From: JBGPIK01 sp041484845
Lineage (GTDB): Bacteria > Desulfobacterota > Binatia > UBA9968
Direction of reading: 5' to 3'
Assembly (NCBI GenBank): GCA_041484845.1
Contig: JBGPIK010000169.1
Coordinates: 1 to 12,977 of the forward strand
Length of the DNA stretch: 12,977 bases
How positions within the stretch are numbered: position 1 is the stretch's first letter; each line of letters opens with the position of its first letter. Under the pieces are notes generated by a model that saw only the letters and a program-made list of their open reading frames with translations, ran no database searches and was not told the origin of the DNA. Shown here one piece after another: positions 1 to 6,903 of the stretch. Position numbers and translations under genes: made by a program.

Positions 1-1
1 C

Positions 2-859
2 GTGCTTTGGGTGGCGCGCGACAAGGGCATTTTCCAGCGCCACGGTCTTGACGTTCGGCTGATCTATGTCGCCGGCGTGCGCTCGCTCCAGGCCCTGCTC
101 GCTAACGAAGTGGAGATCGTCTCGGTCGCCGGCTCAACCGCCGTCCAGGCCAATCTGGCCGGCGCCGACACGGTGATCATCGGAGGGATCTCCAATAGTG
201 TGCTCATGTCACTCATCGTGGCTCCGGAGATTACCTCGGTGGCGGGTCTGCGCGACGGGCGGTTGGCGGTCACGCGTTTCGGTTCGCTGTCGGATTTCAT
301 GGCCCGCACCTATTTGCGCCGCGCGGGGCTCACGCCGGACCGCGACGTCGCCTTGATCCAGACCGGCGGCTATCCGGAGAGTGTCGCAGCGCTGCAAGCC
401 GGAGCAGTCAAAGGCGCGATGCTGAGCCCGCCCTATCATAAGATTGCGATGAAACGGCTCGGGTTTCGTGAGCTGGTAGACCTGAGCCAGACCATGAAGT
501 ACCAGGCCAACGCACTGGTCACGCTCCGGCGCTTCGCGCAGACGCAAGTCTCCACCGTAACCGCTTTCATGCAGAGCTACGTCGAGGCGGTTCGGGTCTT
601 CAAGCAGGAGCGGGAGTTCACGATCGGTGTGCTGAGCCGTGCCATGCGAACCACAGACCGGGAGATCCTCGACGACACTTACAGCTTTTACCGGGACTAT
701 TTCGAAGATATTCCGCATCCCACCCTGGAAGGAGTGCAGCTCATTCTCGACGAGATGGCGCCCAGGGTTCCCCGGGCGCGGGAGGCGCGCCCGCAAGACT
801 TCGTGGATCTGCGCTTCGTGCAGGCTCTTGATGCGGCGCGCGGGAAAAAAAGCCCCTGA
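2..859 (+). CDS. ABC transporter substrate-binding protein, NMT1/SsuA-like (5'-truncated by window edge)
   Basis: This is a periplasmic solute receptor of the NMT1/THI5-like fold, the family that includes SsuA and TauA. The visible part starts in the conserved first strand of lobe one: LWVARDKGIFQRHGLDV, followed by an 'LQALLANEVEIV' segment. This is the usual 'platform residue, GLDV, then ALLAGEVD' layout. No signal peptide is visible. About 40-50 N-terminal residues should lie before base 1, so the GTG at base 2 is probably not the true start. The C-terminal helix-rich end looks complete, stopping at TGA 857-859. The ligand cannot be read from sequence; family members bind sulfonates, pyrimidine precursors, nitrate and many unknowns. 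It resembles the second binding protein at 7331-8344 in the same opening block ('GFFQKYGLDV'). The next gene starts 199 bases downstream. No permease or ATPase is visible in the window. Confidence 0.85.
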   Translation: MLWVARDKGIFQRHGLDVRLIYVAGVRSLQALLANEVEIVSVAGSTAVQANLAGADTVIIGGISNSVLMSLIVAPEITSVAGLRDGRLAVTRFGSLSDFMARTYLRRAGLTPDRDVALIQTGGYPESVAALQAGAVKGAMLSPPYHKIAMKRLGFRELVDLSQTMKYQANALVTLRRFAQTQVSTVTAFMQSYVEAVRVFKQEREFTIGVLSRAMRTTDREILDDTYSFYRDYFEDIPHPTLEGVQLILDEMAPRVPRAREARPQDFVDLRFVQALDAARGKKSP

Positions 860-1058
860 TGCGGGAGAGCCGAGTCTCAGATCTGCGAGCGAACCACGAA
901 GATTGTCAACGATACGCTCTCTCCATGACGTTGCGCGACCGGATCAACTCGTTATGTCCTCGTACAAAGATGTTTCTTCGCGCGGCTTGACTCGTTGCCT
1001 TTTCTCTCGCATAGGTTAGAGCGATTCCGAAAACTTATCTTTTTTAAGGAACTCGCGT
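860..1058 (+). promoter_or_regulatory. Intergenic leader with weak promoter candidate before amidohydrolase 1
   Basis: This 199-base gap holds no credible gene. A possible sigma70-type -35 (TTGACT, 987-992) sits 19 bases before a poor -10 candidate (TAGGTT, 1012-1017). A clear ribosome-binding site, AAGGA near 1046-1050, precedes ATG 1059. The ribosome site is convincing; the promoter is only a guess. Confidence 0.3.
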
Positions 1059-2297
1059 ATGAGTGAAATCATTGCCATAGAAGCCGAACGCATGATTGAC
1101 GGGGGCGGCGGCGCTCCAGTGGAGAACGCGGTCGTTGTCGTCGAAGGGGAGCGCATCACGGCCGCGGGGCCTGCCGCGCAGATCAAGGTGCCCGAGGGAG
1201 CCAAGCGAATGGCGCTGGGAGCGCGGACTCTTCTCCCCGGATTGATCGATGCGCACGTTCATCTGAAGGGGTGGCGCAGCTCCAACCCCAATGACATTCT
1301 CATCACTCCTCATCCACTGGCGGCTCTGCGGGCCGCGGCGGATTGCCGAAGGCTCCTTCATGCAGGATTTACCACCGTGCGCGATTGCGGCGGCTGCCTG
1401 GGACCCAACTTGAGAGACGCGATCGCGTTGAGAGAAATTCCGGGGCCGAAAATTCTCACGGCCTACCGCGGGCTCTCTCAGACCGGACGCGTGGAGACGG
1501 TCAAGTGGGCTGTAGATATAAGACCGCTGCGGCAGGAAGTCGATGGAGTCGACGAGTGCCGGCGTGTTGTTAGGGAACATATTGGCCTCGGCGCCGATCT
1601 TATCAAAGTCTCCATTACCGGGAGAGTTTATGCGCCGCAAAGCGATCCGAATCAGACTGCATACATGCTGGATGAAATCCGCGCCATCGTGGAAGAGGCG
1701 CACCGGATGGGCCGGCGGGTGGCGGCTCACGCCCAGGCGACGCAGGGCATCAAAAATGGGATATTGGCCGGCGTTGATTCCATCGAGCACGGGATTTATC
1801 TCGACGAAGAAGCCTGTCAGTGGATGCGCGAGCGAAATACCGCGCTCGTCCCTACGCTCGCCTATTTCTATCGCATCGCCACTCTGGGAGAAGGTCTCGG
1901 CTCGCCGGCGTACGCGGTACGCAAAGCGAGAGAAGTGGTTGAAGCGCACTTGAAATCGTTTGCTCTGGCCATGCGCATGGGGCTCCGCATCGGCATGGGA
2001 ACGGACTTCGAGGGCTCGCCGCTTTTCCCCCACGGCGAGAATGGCATGGAGCTGGAGTTGATGGTGCAGGGCGGCATGTCGGCGGGCGATGTCATCATCG
2101 CGGCGACCGCGACCAACGCGGGAATTTTGGGAATCGATAAAAAGGTGGGAACGATAGAGGGAGGGAAAATAGCGGATCTTATCGCCGTTCCCGGAAACCC
2201 GCTAAAGGAGATCGGTCTGCTTCGCCGCGTGGAGTTCGTGATGCAAGGAGGACGCGTGGCGTGCTCGCGCATCCCCGAGATCGCAGAGATCGCATGA
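1059..2297 (+). CDS. Metal-dependent amidohydrolase (imidazolonepropionase / Xaa-Pro dipeptidase-like)
   Basis: This 412-residue cytoplasmic hydrolase of the amidohydrolase superfamily has all ligands of a binuclear metal site. They are the HxH motif at H66/H68 (DAHVHL), a probable carboxylated lysine K183 (DLIKVS), H224 (AAHAQ), H244 (SIEHG) and the catalytic aspartate D316 (GMGTDF). Known relatives with this pattern include imidazolonepropionase-like proteins and dipeptidases or carboxypeptidases that cleave C-terminal Pro, Lys or Arg. The exact substrate is unknown. The N- and C-terminal beta segments ('GARTLLPGLIDAH', 'GKIADLIAV') are complete, so the length is normal. ATG 1059 is chosen because AAGGA lies about 8 bases upstream. 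It follows substrate-binding protein 1 on the same strand, suggesting uptake and hydrolysis of one compound class. The last 18 codons and the following 60 bases recur in degraded form at 11220-11341. Confidence 0.9.
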   Translation: MSEIIAIEAERMIDGGGGAPVENAVVVVEGERITAAGPAAQIKVPEGAKRMALGARTLLPGLIDAHVHLKGWRSSNPNDILITPHPLAALRAAADCRRLLHAGFTTVRDCGGCLGPNLRDAIALREIPGPKILTAYRGLSQTGRVETVKWAVDIRPLRQEVDGVDECRRVVREHIGLGADLIKVSITGRVYAPQSDPNQTAYMLDEIRAIVEEAHRMGRRVAAHAQATQGIKNGILAGVDSIEHGIYLDEEACQWMRERNTALVPTLAYFYRIATLGEGLGSPAYAVRKAREVVEAHLKSFALAMRMGLRIGMGTDFEGSPLFPHGENGMELELMVQGGMSAGDVIIAATATNAGILGIDKKVGTIEGGKIADLIAVPGNPLKEIGLLRRVEFVMQGGRVACSRIPEIAEIA

Positions 2298-2359
2298 GAT
2301 ACCATTACCGAGTGGTCAACAAATGAGTTAGCATTTGAATAGTTGTGAAGTGCTTGAAC
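2241..2359 (+). repeat. Copy 1 of diverged direct repeat (amidohydrolase 3' end plus downstream DNA)
   Basis: The last 18 codons of the amidohydrolase plus about 60 bases of downstream DNA match 11220-11341. Shared blocks include GGTCAACAAA, then TTAGC, and GTGAAGTGCTTGAAC. By eye about three quarters of positions agree, with a few small gaps. The repeat runs through a stop codon into noncoding DNA, so it reflects duplication or recombination rather than protein-level convergence. Confidence 0.8.
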
Positions 2360-2483
2360 GCATGCGCGAAGAATTTAGAGCAGGCCTCGAATGATACTTA
2401 CCTCTTTCTTTGGATGTCAAGATTCAAGACGCGGTCCCCTATTTGTTTCGCAAGAGCTCGGATAAAGCAAAAGATACTTCGTA

Positions 2484-2909
2484 ATGAGACGAATTGCAGC
2501 GATAATGGCAGATTTCCTGTTCTTTTTCTTCTTGGCGTCAGTGGCAAGAACGGAAGTGCTTGAGATCGCTTCTCAGTCGGTAACCAAGAGCGAAGGAACG
2601 ATCTCAAGAGAGACTATTGTTACGGTAGAGGGGCCTGAAGCGCCGCCCAAGCCCAAAAGTGAAGTAAAGCCCGAAGGTCGATGGTCTGTCCAGGTAAAAG
2701 CTTCGCCAATCCGGAGCGAGTCGTTCGGGCTGGCTACGAAGCTCAAGGACAAAGGCTACGACACACAAGTAGTTGAAGCTCAAGTTCAGGGACGCACGTT
2801 GTATCGGGTCCGCGTCGGCCATTTGGCCACTAAACAAGATGCCCAGGCTTTGCTGAACCTCCTCAAGTCCAAAGAGGGATTGGGTGGCGCATTCCTCGTA
2901 GGGCCATGA
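2484..2909 (+). CDS. Small secreted SPOR-domain protein
   Basis: This 141-residue protein starts with a hydrophobic segment (residues about 8-21, ADFLFFFFLASVA), fitting a signal peptide or membrane anchor. A charged, proline-rich linker follows (about 50-64). The C-terminal half looks like a SPOR domain (about 66-140): 'RWSVQVKASP', a helix 'LATKLKDKGYD', the strand 'LYRVRVGHLATKQDAQALL' and a final 'GGAFLVG'. SPOR domains bind denuded glycan strands of septal peptidoglycan in the periplasm. The start could be ATG 2484 or the in-frame ATG 2505; only the first leaves basic residues before the hydrophobic core. The TPR gene begins 81 bases downstream on the same strand, so the two may be co-transcribed cell-envelope proteins. 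Fold confidence is good; role in division is only implied. Confidence 0.75.
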   Translation: MRRIAAIMADFLFFFFLASVARTEVLEIASQSVTKSEGTISRETIVTVEGPEAPPKPKSEVKPEGRWSVQVKASPIRSESFGLATKLKDKGYDTQVVEAQVQGRTLYRVRVGHLATKQDAQALLNLLKSKEGLGGAFLVGP

Positions 2910-2990
2910 CAGGTGTGGCTTCAATCAAGCCATAAATCGTAAAAGTTTGAGCGAGTTGACGGTTCAGTGGACTGCGATGAACCACCCTAT

Positions 2991-4568
2991 ATGAGAAATT
3001 TTTCGATCAGGATTTTGTCTGTCTTGGGGATATCGGCGGTGCTGCTTTCGGTGTTGGTGGGAGAGGTCTGGGCGCAAACCGGCGAGGACGCCGAGAAGTG
3101 CGCAAAAGAAATCAACCCCGACCTGAAAGTGCAAATTTGCACGCGCGTCATCCAGTCGCAGCAACTGTCCAAACAAGACCTTGCGATTGCCTTCAACCAC
3201 CGCGGCGTCGCCTACTATCGGAAAGGGCAGTATGACCGAGCCCTTGAGGATTACGATGCGGCCATCCGTTTGAACCCGAACGATGCCGATGCTTTCAACA
3301 ACCGGGGCAACGTTTACGGGACAAAAGGGGATTACGATCAAGCCATAAAAAATTATGACCAGGTCATCCAGCTAAATCCAAACAGCGCTCTGGCCTTTAA
3401 CAATCGTGGCATCGCCTATGCTCTCAAGGGCGAGTATAACCGAGCCGTCGAGGATTACGATGCGGCGATCCGCTTGAACCCGAACTACGCCGATGCCTTC
3501 AACAACCGGGGTGGCGCCTATGACGTCACGGGCGCGCACGATCGTGCCATTGAGGATTACGATGTCGCCATTCGTTTCAACCCGGGTAATGCCATTGCCT
3601 TTTTCAATCGCGGTCTCGCCTACGAGCTCAAAAAAGACTATGACCGCGCCATCGAGAACTATGGCACGTCCATCCGGCTGAGCCCAAGCAACGCTCGGGC
3701 TATCAGAAACCGAGGCAACGCTTACTCAGACAAAGGCGAGAATCGTCGCGCCATCGAAGATTATGACGCAGCGATCCGGCTGAATCCAAACAACGCCCTC
3801 ACCTTTTACAATCGTGGCCTCGCCTACGCCCGTGGCGGACAGTATGAGCGGGCGCTTGAGGATTACAGCGCAGCGGTCCGGCTCAACCCCAAGCTGGCCG
3901 CGGCTTTTAACAATCGCGGGGACACCTACTTTCGTTTAGGGCAATACGACCGAGCCATTGAAAATTTTGACAGTGCAATTCGTTTGCAGCCGGACTATCT
4001 CCTTGCTCTCAACAACCGGGCACTGGCGTTCGCCGGTGCGGGCCGGTACGACCGAGCGGTTGAGGAGTACGACCGCGCTGTCCAGCGGAACCCGCAGGAC
4101 GCCGCTGCCTTGTACAACCGCGGCGTAGCTCGATTCTATCAAGGTCAGTTCGCAGCCGCGGTGCAGGATCTTGCGAAAGCCGAGCAACTCACGCCCCCGG
4201 ACCTTTACAGGATCCTCCAACTTTACTTAGCGCAGATCCGCGCCGGCCTGGCAAACCGCGATGAGTTCCCAGCCAAAACCTCGCGATTCAACCTGCAGCA
4301 GTGGCCAGGACCGATAGTTTCGATGTTTCTATCCGGCATGATCCCCCAGGCCGTGCTAGATGTTGCTCCGGATTCTAATGCCGAAGCGCGGCGCGGAAAG
4401 CAGTGCGAGGCGTACTTCTATCTCGGGCAGTACCTACTGATCCAGGGGAGACGCAGCGAGGCCATCAGCATGTTTCAACGAGCCGTCGCCACAGGTTTGA
4501 CTGGATTCATTGAGTACAACGCGGCAAAGGCGGAACTGGCGCGGCTCGGGGAGAGCATTAAGAGGTAG
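2991..4568 (+). CDS. Secreted TPR-repeat protein (10-11 tetratricopeptide repeats)
   Basis: This protein of 525 residues is built mainly of tetratricopeptide repeats. ATG 2991 is chosen because it gives a clean signal peptide (RILSVLGISAVLLSVLV, then VWAQ/TGED). An in-frame GTG at 2967 would only add eight polar residues. After a short Cys-containing segment (C37, C50), ten consecutive 34-residue repeats run from about residue 65 to 404. Most carry the signature NRG-xAY-x-KGxYDRAIEDYDAAIRLNP. An eleventh, isolated repeat lies near 470-505 (YFYLGQYLLIQGRRSEAI). TPR solenoids bind other proteins, and here the scaffold would act in the periplasm or outside. The arrangement is NlpI-like and common in alphaproteobacteria and uncultured soil bacteria. 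No enzyme domain is visible. It follows the SPOR-domain gene, so an envelope scaffold role is plausible but unproven. Confidence 0.88.
   Translation: MRNFSIRILSVLGISAVLLSVLVGEVWAQTGEDAEKCAKEINPDLKVQICTRVIQSQQLSKQDLAIAFNHRGVAYYRKGQYDRALEDYDAAIRLNPNDADAFNNRGNVYGTKGDYDQAIKNYDQVIQLNPNSALAFNNRGIAYALKGEYNRAVEDYDAAIRLNPNYADAFNNRGGAYDVTGAHDRAIEDYDVAIRFNPGNAIAFFNRGLAYELKKDYDRAIENYGTSIRLSPSNARAIRNRGNAYSDKGENRRAIEDYDAAIRLNPNNALTFYNRGLAYARGGQYERALEDYSAAVRLNPKLAAAFNNRGDTYFRLGQYDRAIENFDSAIRLQPDYLLALNNRALAFAGAGRYDRAVEEYDRAVQRNPQDAAALYNRGVARFYQGQFAAAVQDLAKAEQLTPPDLYRILQLYLAQIRAGLANRDEFPAKTSRFNLQQWPGPIVSMFLSGMIPQAVLDVAPDSNAEARRGKQCEAYFYLGQYLLIQGRRSEAISMFQRAVATGLTGFIEYNAAKAELARLGESIKR
3183..4202 (+). repeat. 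Ten tandem 102-bp coding repeats (TPR units)
   Basis: The DNA shows a 102-base periodicity matching the 34-residue TPR units. Recurrent blocks such as GAGGATTACGATGCGGC (near 3247 and 3451) are nearly identical at the nucleotide level. That points to recent unit duplication or gene conversion, while other units are more diverged. This is a protein repeat with no spacers, not a CRISPR array. Confidence 0.75.
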
Positions 4569-4689
4569 GAAGAAGAAAAGGAATCGACAGTCTTTTCACT
4601 CCGTGATTTTGTCGAGAAATCCTCCGCTCGGGGTTTCTCCCATAGCGGTGGGTATTGCTAAACGTAACTCAACCCGCGGTGCCACGGTC

Positions 4690-5154
4690 CTAACGATGCG
4701 GAGGCCGAGTTCTCTCCAATAGCTTGATATCTCCCGAATCTTTGTCTCGGTTAGCCGCCCGTTTATTCTTGATCAGGAGATCTCGGCTAATGACAAATAC
4801 GGCGGCATCGGCAATCTTCCCTTGCTCTCGGTTGTCCCATGCCTCGTCGAATGTCACTCCACTGATTCCGGTAAGGATATCGATACGATTGGGCTCGCGC
4901 CCAAGCTGAATAACGTGATCGACCTGCAAGAAATCTTCGCGCTTGATGCCGGCCTGTGCAAAACCGAAGGCTTCGATGACTGCCACCAGTTTGTCGGCGT
5001 TCTCGTCGTCTCGGGCAACAAAGATATCGAGATCGCCTGTGTACCGTGGTCGCCCATGAAACGCGAGCGCCCAGGCACCGACGATCACGTACCTAACAAG
5101 GTTCGTGTTCAGTAAGTGGATGAACTCGCGCAGATCGCTCGATAATGGCCGCAT
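4690..5154 (-). CDS. Nucleotidyltransferase-fold protein, likely toxin-like partner of upstream small gene
   Basis: This 154-residue protein has the polymerase-beta nucleotidyltransferase core: a helix, then VGAWALAFHG (G26) and the metal-binding pair D41-L-D43 (GDLDIF), with a likely third acidic residue D92 (NRIDIL). The end 'VISRDLLIKNKRAANRDKD' matches the usual C-terminal part of DUF6036/AbiEii-like stand-alone nucleotidyltransferases. Relatives transfer nucleotides to RNA or protein, and several act as toxins or abortive-infection proteins; the target here is unknown. The start at 5154 is needed to keep the first helix (DLREFIHLLN). This makes it overlap the preceding small gene by 62 bases in another frame, which suggests translational coupling. 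The pair forms a two-gene minus-strand operon lying against the scarred region at 5326-5806. Confidence 0.75.
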   Translation of the reverse strand: MRPLSSDLREFIHLLNTNLVRYVIVGAWALAFHGRPRYTGDLDIFVARDDENADKLVAVIEAFGFAQAGIKREDFLQVDHVIQLGREPNRIDILTGISGVTFDEAWDNREQGKIADAAVFVISRDLLIKNKRAANRDKDSGDIKLLERTRPPHR

Positions 5155-5284
5155 CTGGATTCTCAGGCATGATCAAGTCGAGCAACAGTTGCAGTTTTTC
5201 ATTTCCGGATAGCGTGCGGTAATACTCGTAGTCGGCATTATCAGCTTCTTCAAAAGAAAGGAACTTGTGCACGACCTTTTCCAT
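5093..5284 (-). CDS. Small conserved partner of the nucleotidyltransferase (antitoxin-like)
   Basis: This 63-residue acidic protein begins MEKVVHKFLSFEEADNADY and continues 'YYRTLSGNEKLQLLLDLIMPENPDAAIIERSARVHPL'-type text, a short family I recognise from memory as usually encoded directly before a nucleotidyltransferase like the one here. The ORF is short but credible because of its conserved layout, its overlap with the next gene and the shared orientation. By analogy with two-gene toxin-antitoxin systems it could be the antitoxin, although it has no visible DNA-binding motif such as a helix-turn-helix or ribbon-helix-helix. An alternative is a substrate or regulator of the transferase. The upstream boundary is only about 40 bases from a D-aminoacylase relic, so its promoter must be compact (AT-rich stretch 5285-5320). 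Confidence 0.6.
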   Translation of the reverse strand: MEKVVHKFLSFEEADNADYEYYRTLSGNEKLQLLLDLIMPENPDAAIIERSARVHPLTEHEPC

Positions 5285-5325
5285 CTTGAAAATAAGAATA
5301 TCACAGTTGTCAGGTAATCTACAGT

Positions 5326-5433
5326 GGAAACGTCATCGATAAGGGCAATCACACCGGCGCAAGACCGGCTAAAAACATTTTCGGCGCGGGCAAGATCGGC
5401 GGTGTCCGGCCGGGCCGCGAATCGGTTTCGTGA
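5326..5433 (+). pseudogene. Relic: 3' end of a D-aminoacylase paralogue
   Basis: These 108 bases translate as GNVIDKGNHTGARPAKNIFG and onward to a TGA at 5431-5433. They match the last 36 codons of the D-aminoacylase gene at 11110-11220, with one codon deleted. By hand alignment the final 90 bases differ at about 11 positions. The rest of the gene is missing; upstream DNA belongs to the minus-strand nucleotidyltransferase pair. It is a decayed fragment of a second D-aminoacylase copy, or a piece moved by recombination. Its edge, GGTTTCGTGATG, is shared exactly with the live gene's end before the two loci diverge. Confidence 0.8.
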
Positions 5434-5482
5434 TGATTTGATAAAGGACCGACTGAAGAGACTGAAGGAGATGTTGCGATGA
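5434..5482 (+). pseudogene. C-terminal remnant of a RelE/HigB-like toxin
   Basis: The frame ending at TGA 5480-5482 reads DDLIKDRLKRLKEMLR, resembling the last helix of Gp49/HigB-type toxins (which commonly end in a basic 'RLKE' helix). Its stop overlaps the ATG of the broken antitoxin (ATGA), the normal toxin-first layout of higBA operons. All upstream toxin sequence has been replaced by the D-aminoacylase tail. The call rests mainly on position and the four-base overlap. Confidence 0.4.
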
Positions 5483-5806
5483 AAAAAGAAACCGGTTGAA
5501 GTTGTCCGCGGAAGCGGAAATGTTTGCCGCGATCTTGAAAAGAAGAACGCGGGTGTGGAGCAATTCAAGGCGATCCTGGCGGCCGAGATCATCAAGGCGC
5601 TCGACCGCGAGGGCATGAGCGTGCGCAAAGTGTAGGCCCAGACCGGGATTGCGGCGGCGGGCTTCTCGCGCATCCGGAATGCCGATCTTGGGCGCTTCAC
5701 TGCCGATCGCCTGATGGCGATCATCAACCGGCAAGGGTCACGGGTCGAGGTGGCGGTGAAAACGCGGCGTGCAAATACAGATCAGCACGCGTCCATGATC
5801 CGATGA
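5479..5806 (+). pseudogene. Broken XRE-family antitoxin gene (HigA-like)
   Basis: Reading from AAA 5489 gives a recognisable HTH antitoxin: 'KPVEVVRGSGNVCRDLEKKN', 'LAAEIIKALDREGMSVRK', then after a stop 'AQTGIAAAGFSRIRNADLGR' and 'RLMAIINRQGSRVEV', ending TGA 5804-5806. Intact relatives are about 105 residues, start MKKK and pair with RelE/HigB toxins. Two lesions are visible. A run of six A after ATG 5479 shifts the frame by one, so translation stops at 5497. An in-frame TAG at 5633-5635 sits just before the helix-turn-helix where relatives have a Gln/Ala-type codon. The frameshift lies in a homopolymer and could be a sequencing error, but the TAG supports real decay. GGAG near 5467 would have been the ribosome site. 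Confidence 0.8.
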
Positions 5807-6215
5807 GTAGGAAGTAAGAGGTCGTGGCTATGAGTGTGCCGCAGCCCGTATTTGTTTGCTCACATCCCTGTAGCGTCTCGTGTGCAGCGCCCCATAGGAG
5901 CAAGGAATGAAACGAGGACTTATAAAAGGCTTACATCAATTTCTTATTTGCGAAACTTTCATTATCTGCCCCAACTAGGCGACTGGCGTTTTTTTGCTGC
6001 TGTAGCTCACACTCCCTCCGATTTGCCCGATGAGAAAAAAGCCGAAATACGGAAGCTCTTTCTGCATACCCTTGCCACGACAAAATTCAAAGGGGAGAAG
6101 TAGCCGGACGGTGAGAGAAAATTGACAAGGGGTTTAGGGGATGTTGTTGTCTAGTGGACTCGCTCCAACCGAAGGCCATCTGACCTGCTTCCGACTACGA
6201 AGCCTTGTAAAGAAA
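5807..6215. other. AT-richer stretch with no confident gene
   Basis: I find no convincing gene, RNA or repeat here. One plus-strand open frame (5834-6103, 89 codons) has a charged end 'LPDEKKAEIRKLFLHTLATTKFKGEK'-like helix, but its N-terminal half looks random, there is no ribosome site, and I do not recognise it. Its second half (about 5950-6103) could be the tail of a lost gene. The base composition is poorer in GC than flanking metabolic genes. Confidence 0.5.
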
Positions 6216-6236
6216 AGAATTAGTCCCCCTAATTCT
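6209..6236 (-). terminator. Candidate rho-independent terminator of the BrnT/antitoxin operon
   Basis: Read on the minus strand this is AGAATTAG, loop GGGGA, CTAATTCT, followed directly by TTTCTTTA. The 8-bp stem is perfect but AT-rich, so it is weaker than a textbook terminator. It lies about 72 bases after the antitoxin stop and points the right way. Confidence 0.5.
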
Positions 6237-6307
6237 CGCTTACATTTTGGCTGAGCGGATAAACATCTCCTACCCGTTCCAGTCGGAGGGTTAGCGCTTT
6301 CATCGAT

Positions 6308-6508
6308 TCAGGTAAGTTCGTCAAGAAAGTCTACGTCCCTTCTTAGCAACCGATTGACCATCTCTCCAATATCCTTGCCTTTTTTTCGAGCAAGATGCTC
6401 AAGTCTGCGCTGCAGCTTGGCGTCGAGGTAAATGGGCAGGCGCACCTCAGCCCCTTTACGGTAGAACTTTCCTCGCACTCCTTTGGAAAAATCGTATTCT
6501 CGTTTCAT
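6308..6508 (-). CDS. CopG/BrnA-type antitoxin
   Basis: This 66-residue protein is the antitoxin of a BrnT-type pair. It starts MKREYDFSKGVRGKFYRKGA, a very typical opening of CopG-like antitoxins found beside BrnT. The segment EVRLPIYLD (21-29) would be the ribbon strand and the two helices 'KLQRRLEHLARKKG' and 'IGEMVNRLLRRD' complete a ribbon-helix-helix DNA-binding fold. Such antitoxins bind and block the toxin and, as a complex, repress their own promoter. Its ATG (6508) lies three bases after the toxin's stop codon, with AGAGG inside the end of the toxin gene as ribosome site, so the two are translationally coupled. Length and motifs are intact. Confidence 0.85.
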   Translation of the reverse strand: MKREYDFSKGVRGKFYRKGAEVRLPIYLDAKLQRRLEHLARKKGKDIGEMVNRLLRRDVDFLDELT

Positions 6509-6511
6509 TGT

Positions 6512-6817
6512 CTATTTCCTCTCATATTGTTTCGCTTCGTTCTTTGTGGCTCTCCGAGCCGAAATAATGCGTATTCTTGCGCTGGTTTCCGTCTCCTCAC
6601 GATAGGTGTGACAAACAACGAGCAATGTACCTGTCCGATCCAAACCAAGAGTAATCCACCTGTCCTCATCCTGACTATGTCCCTCATCAAATATTGACGT
6701 AGCGTTCTGATCCAAGAAAATTGTGGCCCCACGTTCGAAAGTAACCTGATGGTGTCTGGAGTTTTGACGAGCCTTGGTTGCGTCCCACTCAAACTGATAC
6801 TGAAACGGTTTGTTCAC
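6512..6817 (-). CDS. brnT: BrnT-family ribonuclease toxin
   Basis: This 101-residue protein matches the BrnT toxin family (RelE-like ribonuclease fold). Recognisable elements are FEWDATKARQNSRHHQVTFE (9-28), the strand 'ATIFLD' (31-36), 'EDRWITLGLDRTGTLLVV' (51-68) and the C-terminal 'ARIRIISARRAT' block (80-91), ending in the usual 'NEAKQYE' helix. BrnT inhibits translation by cutting RNA and is released when the unstable antitoxin is degraded under stress. It is the first gene of the minus-strand operon, with its antitoxin three bases downstream; toxin-first order is normal for this family. All core blocks are present, so it should be functional. Confidence 0.88.
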   Translation of the reverse strand: MNKPFQYQFEWDATKARQNSRHHQVTFERGATIFLDQNATSIFDEGHSQDEDRWITLGLDRTGTLLVVCHTYREETETSARIRIISARRATKNEAKQYERK

Positions 6818-6833
6818 TTCTGAATTATCTCAC

Positions 6834-6839
6834 AACCGG
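6834..6839 (-). promoter_or_regulatory. Candidate -10 box of brnT operon
   Basis: On the minus strand GATAAT lies about 17 bases before the toxin ATG. A recognisable -35 is lacking (GTGAAT at the 17-base spacing). A very short leader would result, which suits autorepressed toxin-antitoxin promoters, but evidence is thin. Confidence 0.35.
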
Positions 6840-6879
6840 CGTAGCAATTCACGATCTCTTAAAGAACCAACTGTTGAGC

Positions 6880-6903
6880 CTACTGCCACGATTCTGGCAG
6901 TGG
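6880..6903. repeat. Inverted repeat upstream of brnT
   Basis: ACTGCCA (6882-6888) and TGGCAGT (6895-6901) are a perfect 7-bp inverted repeat with a 6-base centre, extended by one wobble and one C-G pair. No T-run follows on either strand, so it is not an obvious terminator. It sits about 63 bases upstream of the brnT start and could be an operator or a stray repeat. Confidence 0.5.

Noticed and set aside
209..796. A 195-codon minus-strand open frame
   Set aside because: Antisense shadow of the substrate-binding protein gene.
1044..2033. A 329-codon minus-strand open frame
   Set aside because: It is antisense to the amidohydrolase, whose active-site residues all fall in the plus frame; its translation has no recognisable domain.
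3183..4202. Regular 102-base repetition as a possible CRISPR or satellite array
   Set aside because: Repeats are in frame, contiguous and encode TPR units; there are no spacers.
5834..6103. An 89-codon plus-strand open frame
   Set aside because: No ribosome site, no recognised family and a random-looking N-terminal half; at most the tail may be a gene remnant.
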